9,151 nt of DNA, from assembly GCA_030628805.1 (NCBI GenBank), contig DAOVQG010000194.1:1-9151 (forward strand). Reading direction: 5' to 3'. The translations under genes were made by a program, and so were the position numbers. The first letter of the stretch is position 1. Each line of letters starts with the position of its first letter. The notes under the pieces are model-generated. The model was not told the DNA's origin, made no database searches, and saw only the letters and a list, made by a program, of their open reading frames with translations. This DNA comes from JAGMDK01 sp023128695. GTDB taxonomy: Bacteria > Planctomycetota > Phycisphaerae > UBA1845 > Fen-1342. This document shows, one piece after another, positions 1 through 6,370 of this stretch.

Positions 1-243
1 GGCTCCGGCCGAGCCGCAGTAACCGGGAGGGCGAGGCTCCGGCCGAGCCGCAGCAACCGGGAGGGCGAGGCTCCGGCCGAGCCGCAGCAACCGGGAGGGC
101 GAGGCTCCGGCCGAGCCGCAGCGTTGCCGGCTCAGCGGGAGCTTCGCCCTCCCAACACGGCTCAGCGGGAGCTTCGCCCTCCCAACACGGCTCAGCGGGA
201 ACTTCGCCCTCCCAACACGGTTCGGCAGGAGCCTCGCCCTCCC
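1..243. repeat. Interspersed repeat cluster A: forward units followed by reverse units
   Basis: A 26-bp unit beginning GGGAGGGCGAGGCTCC and ending GAGCCG occurs on the + strand at 25-50, 59-84 and 93-118, and a truncated copy is cut by the window edge at 1-16. The same unit then occurs inverted at 128-153, 158-183, 188-213 and 218-243. Forward copies are separated by an 8-nt linker (CAGYAACC), giving a 34-bp period. Inverted copies are separated by AACA, giving a 30-bp period. Forward units contain a short inner palindrome, GGCTC-CGGCC-GAGCC. The array continues leftward out of the window. Nothing in it looks like a real gene. I believe related repeats are common in planctomycete genomes, but that is recollection and not something this window shows. 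Confidence 0.93.
93..153. other. Potential long stem-loop at the centre of repeat cluster A
   Basis: The last forward unit (93-118) and the first reverse unit (128-153) match as an inverted repeat at 23 of 26 positions by hand count, around a 9-nt loop (119-127). Transcribed RNA could fold into a stem of about 26 bp, and extruded DNA could form a cruciform. There is no T-tract after it, so it is not a classical intrinsic terminator, although it might still stop or protect transcripts arriving from the left. Confidence 0.6.
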
Positions 244-308
244 GTTTTGCATGAAGAACGCCAGCCCCGCTAATCCGTAAAGAACCAAAAAAAATTGATT
301 CATTTGGC

Positions 309-339
309 GGTTGCAGCAGGGGGCAACCCGATGTATAAT
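309..339 (+). promoter_or_regulatory. Sigma-70-like promoter of feoAB with overlapping dyad
   Basis: A perfect -10 hexamer TATAAT lies at 334-339, with TTGCAG at 311-316 exactly 17 bp upstream (three of six matches to TTGACA). An A-rich stretch at about 277-301 precedes it and could act as an UP element. The predicted start near 346 leaves a leader of about 54 nt before feoA. An inverted repeat, GGTTGC-N8-GCAACC (309-328), covers the -35 element and part of the spacer, which is where a repressor would block polymerase. It does not resemble the Fur consensus. The -10 is convincing. The dyad as an operator is inference. Confidence 0.6.
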
Positions 340-399
340 CAGTAAAACAAGTGACGGGTCTGTCGTCGCTCAGCTTGGCACGCAAACGGAGTGCTCCAG

Positions 400-624
400 A
401 TGTCGCTCGCTGGTGTATCACTTGCCACCCGGTTTCGCGTAACCGGAGTTCGTTCCGGGAGCCCATTGTCCTATCGTCTTATGGAAATGGGACTTATCGA
501 AGGCGCGGAGGTGCAGGTGGTGCGTCGTGCTCCGTTGGGGGACCCTTTGCAGGTGCGTCTGGGGGATTACGAACTCTCGCTGCGGACGAGCGAGGCTGAG
601 CTAATCGACGTTGCCGCAGTCTGA
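400..624 (+). CDS. feoA: FeoA, ferrous iron transport accessory protein
   Basis: This encodes a 74-aa cytoplasmic SH3-like protein that works with FeoB in Fe(II) import, probably by modulating FeoB activity. The sequence carries the FeoA core: YRLMEMGLIEGAEVQVV at about residues 25-41, then RRAPLGDP (42-49), and YELSLRTSEAELIDV (57-71), the usual C-terminal strand with the Glu/Leu-rich end. Length is typical for stand-alone FeoA. I chose ATG 400 because GGAG at 388-391 lies 8 nt upstream. A GTG at 391 in the same frame would add three residues (MLQ) but overlaps that ribosome binding site. feoB follows after 40 bp, so both are probably on one mRNA from the promoter at 309-339. No feoC is seen. 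Confidence 0.93.
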   Translation: MSLAGVSLATRFRVTGVRSGSPLSYRLMEMGLIEGAEVQVVRRAPLGDPLQVRLGDYELSLRTSEAELIDVAAV

Positions 625-664
625 GTCGTACGTCCAATAACCCAACAGCCTTGAGAATTCAGTT

Positions 665-2848
665 TTGGTTCCCGGAGATTCCCTATCTACAAACGCCGCC
701 CGCGGCGAGCCCAAAACCCGCGCCGCCGTGGTGGCCCTGGTCGGGAATCCGAATACCGGGAAGACCGCCCTTTTCAACGCGCTGACCGGCTTCCGGCGGC
801 ACGTGGCGAACTATCCCGGCGTGACGGTGGATGTGGCTCGCGGTCGCGTTCGGAAAGCCATCAAACCCATCGAATTGCTTGATCTCCCGGGCTCATACAG
901 CCTTGCCGCTGCTTCTCCTGACGAGATGATCCTCTGCAATGCACTCTGGGGCTATGTTGAAGGGGAGGCGCGTCCGGAAGCCATTCTGGCAATTGTCGAT
1001 GCGTCGAATCTACAGCGGAATCTATACCTCATCAGCCAATTGCTCGAAGTCGGCTTACCGCTCGTGATTGCTCTCAACATGATCGACGTGGCGAAATCGA
1101 AGGGGATAGAGATCGACGCCGAACGGCTTTCCGAGCGGCTTGGCGTGCCGGTGTTGCCGGTTGTTGCTATTCGGACCAAGACCGTGGAGCCGCTCGTGGC
1201 GGCCCTGGAGGCCGCGATAGAAGCCGATCCGCCGACAAAGCGGGTCGAACTGCCGGAGGCGTTGCGGCAAGAGACGCTTGGATTGCACGAATCCGCCGAT
1301 CATATCGGCCCGGGTGAAGCGCTGCGGATATTGATGGACCAGGATGGGTGTGCGGAGAAGCAATTTATAGCCCAAGGCGGTTGTGCGGAAACCGTGTCAC
1401 GTGCCCGAGAGCGGTTGCGGGCCGCCGGCATAGACGTCGGCCCCGCCGAGGTCCGGGCCCGCTACGCGTGGATCAATAACATCCTGGACGGCGTCATCCA
1501 CCGCCGGCTTCAGCCTGGCAAGAACTGGTCCGACCGTATCGACCGCGTGTTGACACATCGCATCGGCGGCGCTGTTGTGCTGCTGGTCGTTCTATACTGT
1601 CTTTTTTACATGATCTATGCCGGCTCCGGGCCCCTGATGGATGCCGTGGAGGGGTTCTTCGGCTGGCTGGGCGGGCTCGTGGGTGGGCTCTTGCCGGACG
1701 GTGTCATCAAGAGCCTGCTGGTGGACGGTATCGTCAATGGTGTCGGCGGGGTGCTCTCGTTCCTGCCGCAGATTCTGATCTTGTTTCTATTTATTGCGAT
1801 CCTGGAAGACTGCGGGTATCTGTCTCGGGCGGCGTTCATGGTGGATCGTCTGATGCGTCCGCTCGGGCTCAGCGGGCGGGCGTTCATTCCGTTGCTATCT
1901 TCATTCGCGTGCGCGGTTCCGGCGATTATGGGAACCCGGGCCATCGCGGATCGCCGAGAGCGGTTTATCACGATCCTGATCGCACCTTTCATGAGCTGCT
2001 CGGCCCGCCTGCCGGTGTATGTCCTAATGATCGGGGCGTTTGTGGATGAGGAGGCGGTCTGGCTCGGCGGCTGGCTGCGGCTGGATGCGTTGGTCATGCT
2101 GGCGATGTACCTGGTCGGGGTGGTATTTGCGATCCCGATCGCGTTGCTACTGAAAAAGGTGGTCTTCGCCGGGCCGCCGGCCGGGTTCCTGATGGAACTT
2201 CCGACCTACAAGCTGCCGCGCCTGCGGACCGTGTTCCAGCGCGTGTACCTGGGAGGGCACAGCTTCGTTGTGCGGGCCGGGACCATCATCCTGATCGTGA
2301 ACGTTGTCGTGTGGGCCTTGGCCTACTTCCCGCGCAGCGACGCGACACGGAATGCGGTCGAGCAAGAGAAAATAGCCCAAAGCTGGGGTCAGGAAAGCTT
2401 TGAGGCGGAATTGGCCGGCGCTTATCTGCGTGACAGCTACCTCGGCCGCATGGGACGCGGAATCGAGCCGGTGATCAAGCCGCTCGGCTGGGATTGGCGG
2501 GTCGGCGTCGGCGTGCTCGCATCCTTCCCCGCCCGCGAAGTGATCATCGCCACGCTGGGAACAGTCCTCAACCTGGGCGCGGAAAGCGAGGCGGCATCCA
2601 CCTCCCTGCGAGCGGCGGTGAAAGAGATGACCTGGGCGGACACCGGCAAACCGGTCTTCACGCTGCCGGTGGCGTTGTCCGTCATGGTGTTCTTCGCGCT
2701 GTGCGCGCAATGCAGCGCGACCCTCGTGGTGATCGGGAAAGAGATGGGCTCGTGGCTCTGGTCGGCGGCCTCATTCGTCGGGATGACCACGCTGGCATAT
2801 CTGGCTGCCTGGGGGGTGTATGCGGGAGCGCGGGCGCTGGGAATGTAG
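665..2848 (+). CDS. feoB: FeoB, GTPase-coupled ferrous iron permease
   Basis: This encodes a 727-aa inner-membrane Fe(II) transporter with an N-terminal G domain. G-protein motifs are clear: G1 GNPNTGKT (27-34), G2 threonine in PGVT (51-54), G3 DLPG (73-76) and G4 NMID (138-141). A helical linker leads to the membrane core from about residue 300. The core holds NGVGGVLSFLPQI (358-370), EDCGYLSRAAFMVDR (381-395), the two Gate regions around SSFACAVPAIMGTR (412-425, Cys416) and APFMSCSARLPVY (440-452, Cys445), and CAQCSATL (680-687). Length is normal and no frameshift is visible. The start is TTG 665, with GAGA 8 nt upstream; no ATG or GTG lies between the preceding in-frame stop (638) and the G1 region except GTG codons just before G1. 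It follows feoA by 40 bp. Confidence 0.97.
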   Translation: MVPGDSLSTNAARGEPKTRAAVVALVGNPNTGKTALFNALTGFRRHVANYPGVTVDVARGRVRKAIKPIELLDLPGSYSLAAASPDEMILCNALWGYVEGEARPEAILAIVDASNLQRNLYLISQLLEVGLPLVIALNMIDVAKSKGIEIDAERLSERLGVPVLPVVAIRTKTVEPLVAALEAAIEADPPTKRVELPEALRQETLGLHESADHIGPGEALRILMDQDGCAEKQFIAQGGCAETVSRARERLRAAGIDVGPAEVRARYAWINNILDGVIHRRLQPGKNWSDRIDRVLTHRIGGAVVLLVVLYCLFYMIYAGSGPLMDAVEGFFGWLGGLVGGLLPDGVIKSLLVDGIVNGVGGVLSFLPQILILFLFIAILEDCGYLSRAAFMVDRLMRPLGLSGRAFIPLLSSFACAVPAIMGTRAIADRRERFITILIAPFMSCSARLPVYVLMIGAFVDEEAVWLGGWLRLDALVMLAMYLVGVVFAIPIALLLKKVVFAGPPAGFLMELPTYKLPRLRTVFQRVYLGGHSFVVRAGTIILIVNVVVWALAYFPRSDATRNAVEQEKIAQSWGQESFEAELAGAYLRDSYLGRMGRGIEPVIKPLGWDWRVGVGVLASFPAREVIIATLGTVLNLGAESEAASTSLRAAVKEMTWADTGKPVFTLPVALSVMVFFALCAQCSATLVVIGKEMGSWLWSAASFVGMTTLAYLAAWGVYAGARALGM

Positions 2849-2897
2849 CCGGAAGCAGAAAAGGGTGAGCCTCAGAAAAGTAGATAGCGGCATGGAA

Positions 2898-3161
2898 GGG
2901 AGGGCGAAGCTCCCGCTGAGCCGTAGATATGGGAGGGCGAAGCTCCTGCTGAGCCGTAGACATGGGAGGGCGAAGCTCCTGCTGAGCCGTAGATATGGGA
3001 GGGCGAAGCTCCTGCTGAGCCGCGTGTGTGGGAGGGCGAAGCTCCTGCTGAGCCGCGGCACCCCGGCTCGGCAGGAGCCTTGCCCTCCCGCGGCGCCCCC
3101 GGCTCGGCAGGAGCCTCGCCCTCCCGTTGAGCCTCGCCCTCCCGTTGAGCCTCGCCCTCCC
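2898..3161. repeat. Interspersed repeat cluster B: five forward units, then reverse units
   Basis: Five forward 26-bp units (GGGAGGGCGAAGCTCC...GAGCCG) start at 2898, 2931, 2964, 2997 and 3030 with a strict 33-bp period. The linkers are nearly identical: TAGATAT, TAGACAT, TAGATAT, then CGTGTGT. Two inverted units follow at 3064-3089 and 3100-3125. Two copies of an 18-bp truncated inverted unit, GTTGAGCCTCGCCCTCCC, end the array at 3126-3143 and 3144-3161. The family is the same as in cluster A at 1-243, with different linkers. The cluster begins 49 bp after feoB and fills most of the feoB to MCE-gene interval. Long open frames cross it on both strands because the period is a multiple of three; I regard them as spurious. 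Confidence 0.94.
3030..3089. other. Potential long stem-loop at the centre of repeat cluster B, 3' of feoB
   Basis: Forward unit 3030-3055 and reverse unit 3064-3089 can pair over nearly all 26 positions with an 8-nt loop (3056-3063). GGGAGGGC pairs with GCCCTCCC, GCTCCTGC with GCAGGAGC, and GAGCC with GGCTC, with G-U wobbles between. Outer units could extend the fold. On the feoAB transcript this would be a very stable 3' structure that could protect the mRNA or end transcription. It has no following U-tract, so a classical Rho-independent terminator is not supported. Confidence 0.6.
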
Positions 3162-3265
3162 GCTCACCCGCGGAAAATTGGAATGTCCCCATTTCTGCTC
3201 GGAGCCGCTACAATGCCGCCGCGTTTGCCTCTTCGACCGGCTCGCTACCGGATAATTGAACGGCC

Positions 3266-4612
3266 ATGAAGCAACGATCACAGGATTTCGCCTTGGGCCT
3301 GACGGTCATCGTGGTCCTGGGCCTGTTTTTGGGGACCATCATTTTTCTCTATCCGCTCTTCCACGCCCGCGGGTGGGAGCTCGAGATCCACTTCAGCCAC
3401 GAGCACGGCATGGCCCCGCTGAAATCGGGCAGCGCGGTGATTCTGGGCGGCTCGATGGAAGTCGGCCGCGTACGCGAGGTCCGGGTCGAACGGGAGGTCA
3501 CCTACTCTCTAGACGGCCAGGAAGAACACACCGTGTTTGTCGTCATGGCCGAAGTAAACAAGGACGTCAAGCTCCACGGCAACTGTCAGATCACGACCGA
3601 CCAGCCGGCGATCGGCGGCAACGGCTTTGTGTCGATCCTGAATGTCGGCACGCCCGACGTCCCGCTCACCGGGCCGATCCAGGGGTTGCCGCCGCAGAGT
3701 CTGGCGGCCGCGATCGGGACGCTCTCGCGGCGCTTGCTGTCAGAGGGAGGGCTGATTGACAACCTGGACCAGGCCCTGGATCCGAGCGTTGAGGGTTCCG
3801 TGCTCCATAAGGTGCTGGTAAGTCTCGATGATCTGAACGCGATGACGCGCGAATTGCGGGCCCAGATGAGCCCGGAGGAGCAAGAAGCACTGTTCGGCAA
3901 GTTCCATCTCATCCTCGACGATCTCAACGCGACCACGTCGGCGCTGCGGAATGAGATGGCGGCCGACAAGGACGCGGCGCTGCTGGCCAAGGTTCACATC
4001 GCGCTCGATCGGCTCAGCCAAGGGCTCGAGGAGGCGACGGCCATGCTGAAAGAGGACCGGCCGCTGATCCTCGATACGTTGGTCAGCGTCCGCAACGCGG
4101 CCCAGACGGTTGACCGGGAGTTGCTGGCCGCTTTGCGAACCGAACTGGACGCCGCCAACCCGTCCTCGTTGATGGCCCAGCTCCACCTTGCGATGGGGCG
4201 GGTGAACGCTTCGCTGGAGGATCTGAACGCGATGACTTCCGCCAGTGAGCGGATGATCGTGCTCAGTAAGCCGACGCTGGAGAAGACGCTGGGTAACTTC
4301 GAGGAGATGAGCGAGCAGATGCGGCTGGCCAGCCAGGAAGTGTTATTGAACCCGTCGAAGCTGATCTGGGGGCCGGGCCGGCAGCGGGAGGAACATCTGC
4401 TGGTCTTTCAGGCGGCTCGCAATTTCGCCGAAGCTGCCAGTCAGCTCGATGACGCGGCCGGACGGTTGGAGGCGGTGCTGAAAACCCTGCCCCCCGACGG
4501 CCAGGCCACGGCGGCGGATTCCGAAGAGTTGAAATCGATCCACGAGGCCGTGCGGGCCGCGTTCCAGCGTTTCGAGCGGGCCGAGGAGGTCCTCTGGGAT
4601 AAGTTGAAGTAA
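3266..4612 (+). CDS. MlaD/MCE-domain protein, membrane anchored
   Basis: This encodes a 448-aa protein, likely an envelope lipid-transport component. One hydrophobic segment (about 10-31) looks like an uncleaved signal anchor, which would put the rest in the periplasm. An MCE domain spans roughly 36-133. Its hallmarks are LKSGSAVILGGSMEVGRVREV (residues 52-72) and AIGGNGFVSIL (115-125). The remainder is predicted helical and contains a 30-residue repeat: LDDL at 187-190 and 217-220, LDRL at 247-250. A related SLEDLNAMTS lies at 316-325. Such long helical tails occur in MCE proteins that form oligomeric channels. No permease (MlaE) or ATPase (MlaF) partner is in the window. ATG 3266 lacks a strong Shine-Dalgarno. 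The next gene starts 10 bp after the stop. The family call is firm; the cargo is unknown. Confidence 0.82.
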   Translation: MKQRSQDFALGLTVIVVLGLFLGTIIFLYPLFHARGWELEIHFSHEHGMAPLKSGSAVILGGSMEVGRVREVRVEREVTYSLDGQEEHTVFVVMAEVNKDVKLHGNCQITTDQPAIGGNGFVSILNVGTPDVPLTGPIQGLPPQSLAAAIGTLSRRLLSEGGLIDNLDQALDPSVEGSVLHKVLVSLDDLNAMTRELRAQMSPEEQEALFGKFHLILDDLNATTSALRNEMAADKDAALLAKVHIALDRLSQGLEEATAMLKEDRPLILDTLVSVRNAAQTVDRELLAALRTELDAANPSSLMAQLHLAMGRVNASLEDLNAMTSASERMIVLSKPTLEKTLGNFEEMSEQMRLASQEVLLNPSKLIWGPGRQREEHLLVFQAARNFAEAASQLDDAAGRLEAVLKTLPPDGQATAADSEELKSIHEAVRAAFQRFERAEEVLWDKLK

Positions 4613-4622
4613 GGGCGAACGC

Positions 4623-5723
4623 TTGGCCGCGAACACGAGCTATGACATGGTGATCGTCGGCGGGGGACCGGCGGGCTGCGCGGCGGCGATCGCGGCATGC
4701 CGCAAGGAGTTGCGGACCCTGATTATCGAGCGCTGCGACACGCCCGAGCCGAGCGCGTGTGCCGGCTGGCTCGGACCGGCCGCGGCTCGCGTTTGCCAGG
4801 ATTGCGGCGTGGATGCGGCCGCGGCGGGGGTCAAATTCAGCGGTATGCGGCTGCGGTCGTGGGATTTCAAGCAGTGCGTGGAGGTTGATGACCCGGAGCT
4901 GGAGGGCTACGTCGTGGTCCCCGCGAAACTGAGCCGCGCGTTGCTCAAAGCGGCCCGGAAGAGCGGGGCGAACCTGCTGCGGCCGGTCACCGTGGAGCGG
5001 CTCGATCTGGGAGAGAGCTGCGCCACGTTGAGTCTCTCGAACGGGCGCCGCGTGGAGGGCCAAGTGGTGCTCATCGCCGACGGTGGCGTTTCACAGACCG
5101 CCGGGTTGACGCGGCTCGGGCCAGCGTGGCAAGTGGCCCGAGTACACACCTGTGCCGCGGCGACGTACAAAACGAAAGGGAGCCGCGGAGAGCTGGATGT
5201 CGTTCTCGGAGGGGGGCGGGGTTTGAGACTGGCAACGATCACACGGGGCCGGGCCGGAATCCGCGTCACGCTGCGGACACATGACAATACCAGCCCGGCG
5301 GTCGAGCAATTGAAAACCTTCGTGGAGGCGGCGCGGGCGGCGGGCGTGCTGCCGCGCGGGTTCGACGCCGCCCCCGTCGAGATGGCCTGTTTGGCGGGCG
5401 TGGCGCTCGAGATGGAATCGCACGTCAGCAAGCGTTGTCTGCTGATCGGCGACGCCGGCGGATTTGTCGCCGCCTTCAGCAACGAGGGGCTCTATCCGGC
5501 GTTGCGGTCGGGCCGACTGGGGGCCGAGACCGTGGCCGGGGCGCTGGTGGCACCGGTGTTGCAGGACGAGTTGGCGACGTTCAGCTCCACCTGGCGAGCG
5601 GATTTGGCGGAGTACCTGCGGATGCCCAATACCGACCTGGGGCTGCTCTTGCCGATGGTGTTCAACAACCCGCAGATGTCCCGGCGGGTGGCGCGGGCGT
5701 TCCTGTTGGGACAGGCTTTCTGA
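4623..5723 (+). CDS. FAD-dependent oxidoreductase, geranylgeranyl reductase-like family
   Basis: This encodes a 366-aa flavoprotein of the group that includes geranylgeranyl reductases and FixC-like dehydrogenases. The N-terminal dinucleotide-binding fold shows YDMVIVGGGPAGCAAA (7-22), with Glu36 (IIER) positioned to bind the FAD ribose. CAGWLGP (46-52) resembles the family's Cys-Gly-rich active-site loop. The second FAD motif is LLIGDAGGFVAAFSNEGL (273-290), followed by a typical helix. The protein is Cys-rich in the N-terminal half (Cys19, 26, 38, 46, 58, 61, 85). Known relatives reduce isoprenoid or archaeal lipid double bonds, or transfer electrons to quinones; the substrate here cannot be told. 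The start is TTG 4623, with AAGGG at 4611-4615 overlapping the upstream stop codon, which suggests coupling to the MCE gene. Confidence 0.8.
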   Translation: MAANTSYDMVIVGGGPAGCAAAIAACRKELRTLIIERCDTPEPSACAGWLGPAAARVCQDCGVDAAAAGVKFSGMRLRSWDFKQCVEVDDPELEGYVVVPAKLSRALLKAARKSGANLLRPVTVERLDLGESCATLSLSNGRRVEGQVVLIADGGVSQTAGLTRLGPAWQVARVHTCAAATYKTKGSRGELDVVLGGGRGLRLATITRGRAGIRVTLRTHDNTSPAVEQLKTFVEAARAAGVLPRGFDAAPVEMACLAGVALEMESHVSKRCLLIGDAGGFVAAFSNEGLYPALRSGRLGAETVAGALVAPVLQDELATFSSTWRADLAEYLRMPNTDLGLLLPMVFNNPQMSRRVARAFLLGQAF

Positions 5724-5745
5724 CTGTAAATGTATGAGGACTGCC

Positions 5746-6264
5746 GTGACCGAGGACATTAAGAACCTACATATCATCCATTACCCGGACCCACGCCTGC
5801 GCCAGACGTGCGGGCCCGTGACCGAGTTCGGCGACGAGCTGGCGGCCCTGGTCAAGCGGATGTTCGAGTTGATGGAGACCGGGAAAGGCGTCGGGCTCGC
5901 CGCGCCGCAGGTGGGCATTACCAAGCGGCTGTTTGTGATGAATCCGAGCGGCGAGCCGGACGATAAGCGCGTGCTGGTCAACCCGGCTATCCGCGACCCG
6001 CACGGCTCGGTTGAAGCGGAGGAAGGATGCCTGTCGCTACCCGGGATCAACGTGCAGGTCCGCCGGGCGCAGCGCTGCCGGGTCACTACGCAGGATTTGG
6101 AAGGGCATCCGATCGAGTTCGAGGCCGAGGACCTGCCGGCACGCATCTGTCAACACGAGACGGATCATCTCAACGGGATCCTGATCATCGACCGGATGGG
6201 GCCCTCCGACCGCATCGCGACCCGCCAGACGCTCAGGGCCTTGGAAGATCAGTACCAGCATTAA
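5746..6264 (+). CDS. def: Peptide deformylase
   Basis: This encodes a 172-aa metalloenzyme that removes the N-formyl group from nascent proteins at the ribosome. All three signature motifs are intact: GVGLAAPQVG (48-57), EGCLSLPG (93-100, metal-ligand Cys95) and QHETDH (136-141, ligands His137 and His141, catalytic Glu138). YPDPRLR (13-19) is the usual N-terminal stretch. Length is normal. I chose GTG 5746 because GAGGA (5736-5740) lies 5 nt upstream. An ATG at 5734 in the same frame gives 176 aa (MRTAVTED...) but has no ribosome binding site and itself overlaps that GAGGA. The gene lies 22 bp after the flavoprotein gene and precedes fmt, its functional partner. Confidence 0.95.
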   Translation: MTEDIKNLHIIHYPDPRLRQTCGPVTEFGDELAALVKRMFELMETGKGVGLAAPQVGITKRLFVMNPSGEPDDKRVLVNPAIRDPHGSVEAEEGCLSLPGINVQVRRAQRCRVTTQDLEGHPIEFEAEDLPARICQHETDHLNGILIIDRMGPSDRIATRQTLRALEDQYQH

Positions 6265-6370
6265 CGACAACGAGACTAACGACCAACAACTAATAACTAA
6301 TCACACATAGCATACTAAGAGTGGGTTAGAGAAGCACGGGACCCGGTTGGCGCGAAAGGAATGAGTCGCC
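6265..6370. other. AT-richer def-fmt spacer with ACTAA copies
   Basis: This is the only sizeable gap inside the def-fmt-rsmB cluster. It is clearly lower in GC than its neighbours and holds four copies of ACTAA (6275, 6289, 6296, 6314). I see no convincing promoter and no terminator hairpin. AAGGA (6356-6360) lies 10 nt before the fmt ATG and is its probable ribosome binding site. The region could hold an internal promoter, but the sequence does not prove it. Confidence 0.5.

Noticed and set aside
1..243. Possible CRISPR array (26-bp repeat with regular spacing).
   Set aside because: Spacers are 4-8 nt and nearly identical, units invert halfway, and no cas genes are present.
351..599. GTG-initiated 82-codon frame overlapping feoA.
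   Set aside because: It is out of frame with the clear FeoA protein and shows no recognisable motif.
3178..3214. TTGGAA and TACAAT upstream of the MCE gene as a promoter.
   Set aside because: The -10 is acceptable but the spacer is 25 bp, and no hexamer at 16-18 bp fits, so the pair is not supported.
2682..3281. Long open frames across repeat cluster B on both strands (up to about 199 codons on the minus strand).
   Set aside because: They exist because the 33-bp period keeps frame and the unit lacks stops in several frames. They run over the feoB 3' end and translate as repetitive peptides in every frame, with no domain.
5730..5762. Ten-codon ORF (MYEDCRDRGH) overlapping the def start, as a leader peptide.
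   Set aside because: It has no ribosome binding site of its own and overlaps def; chance is sufficient.
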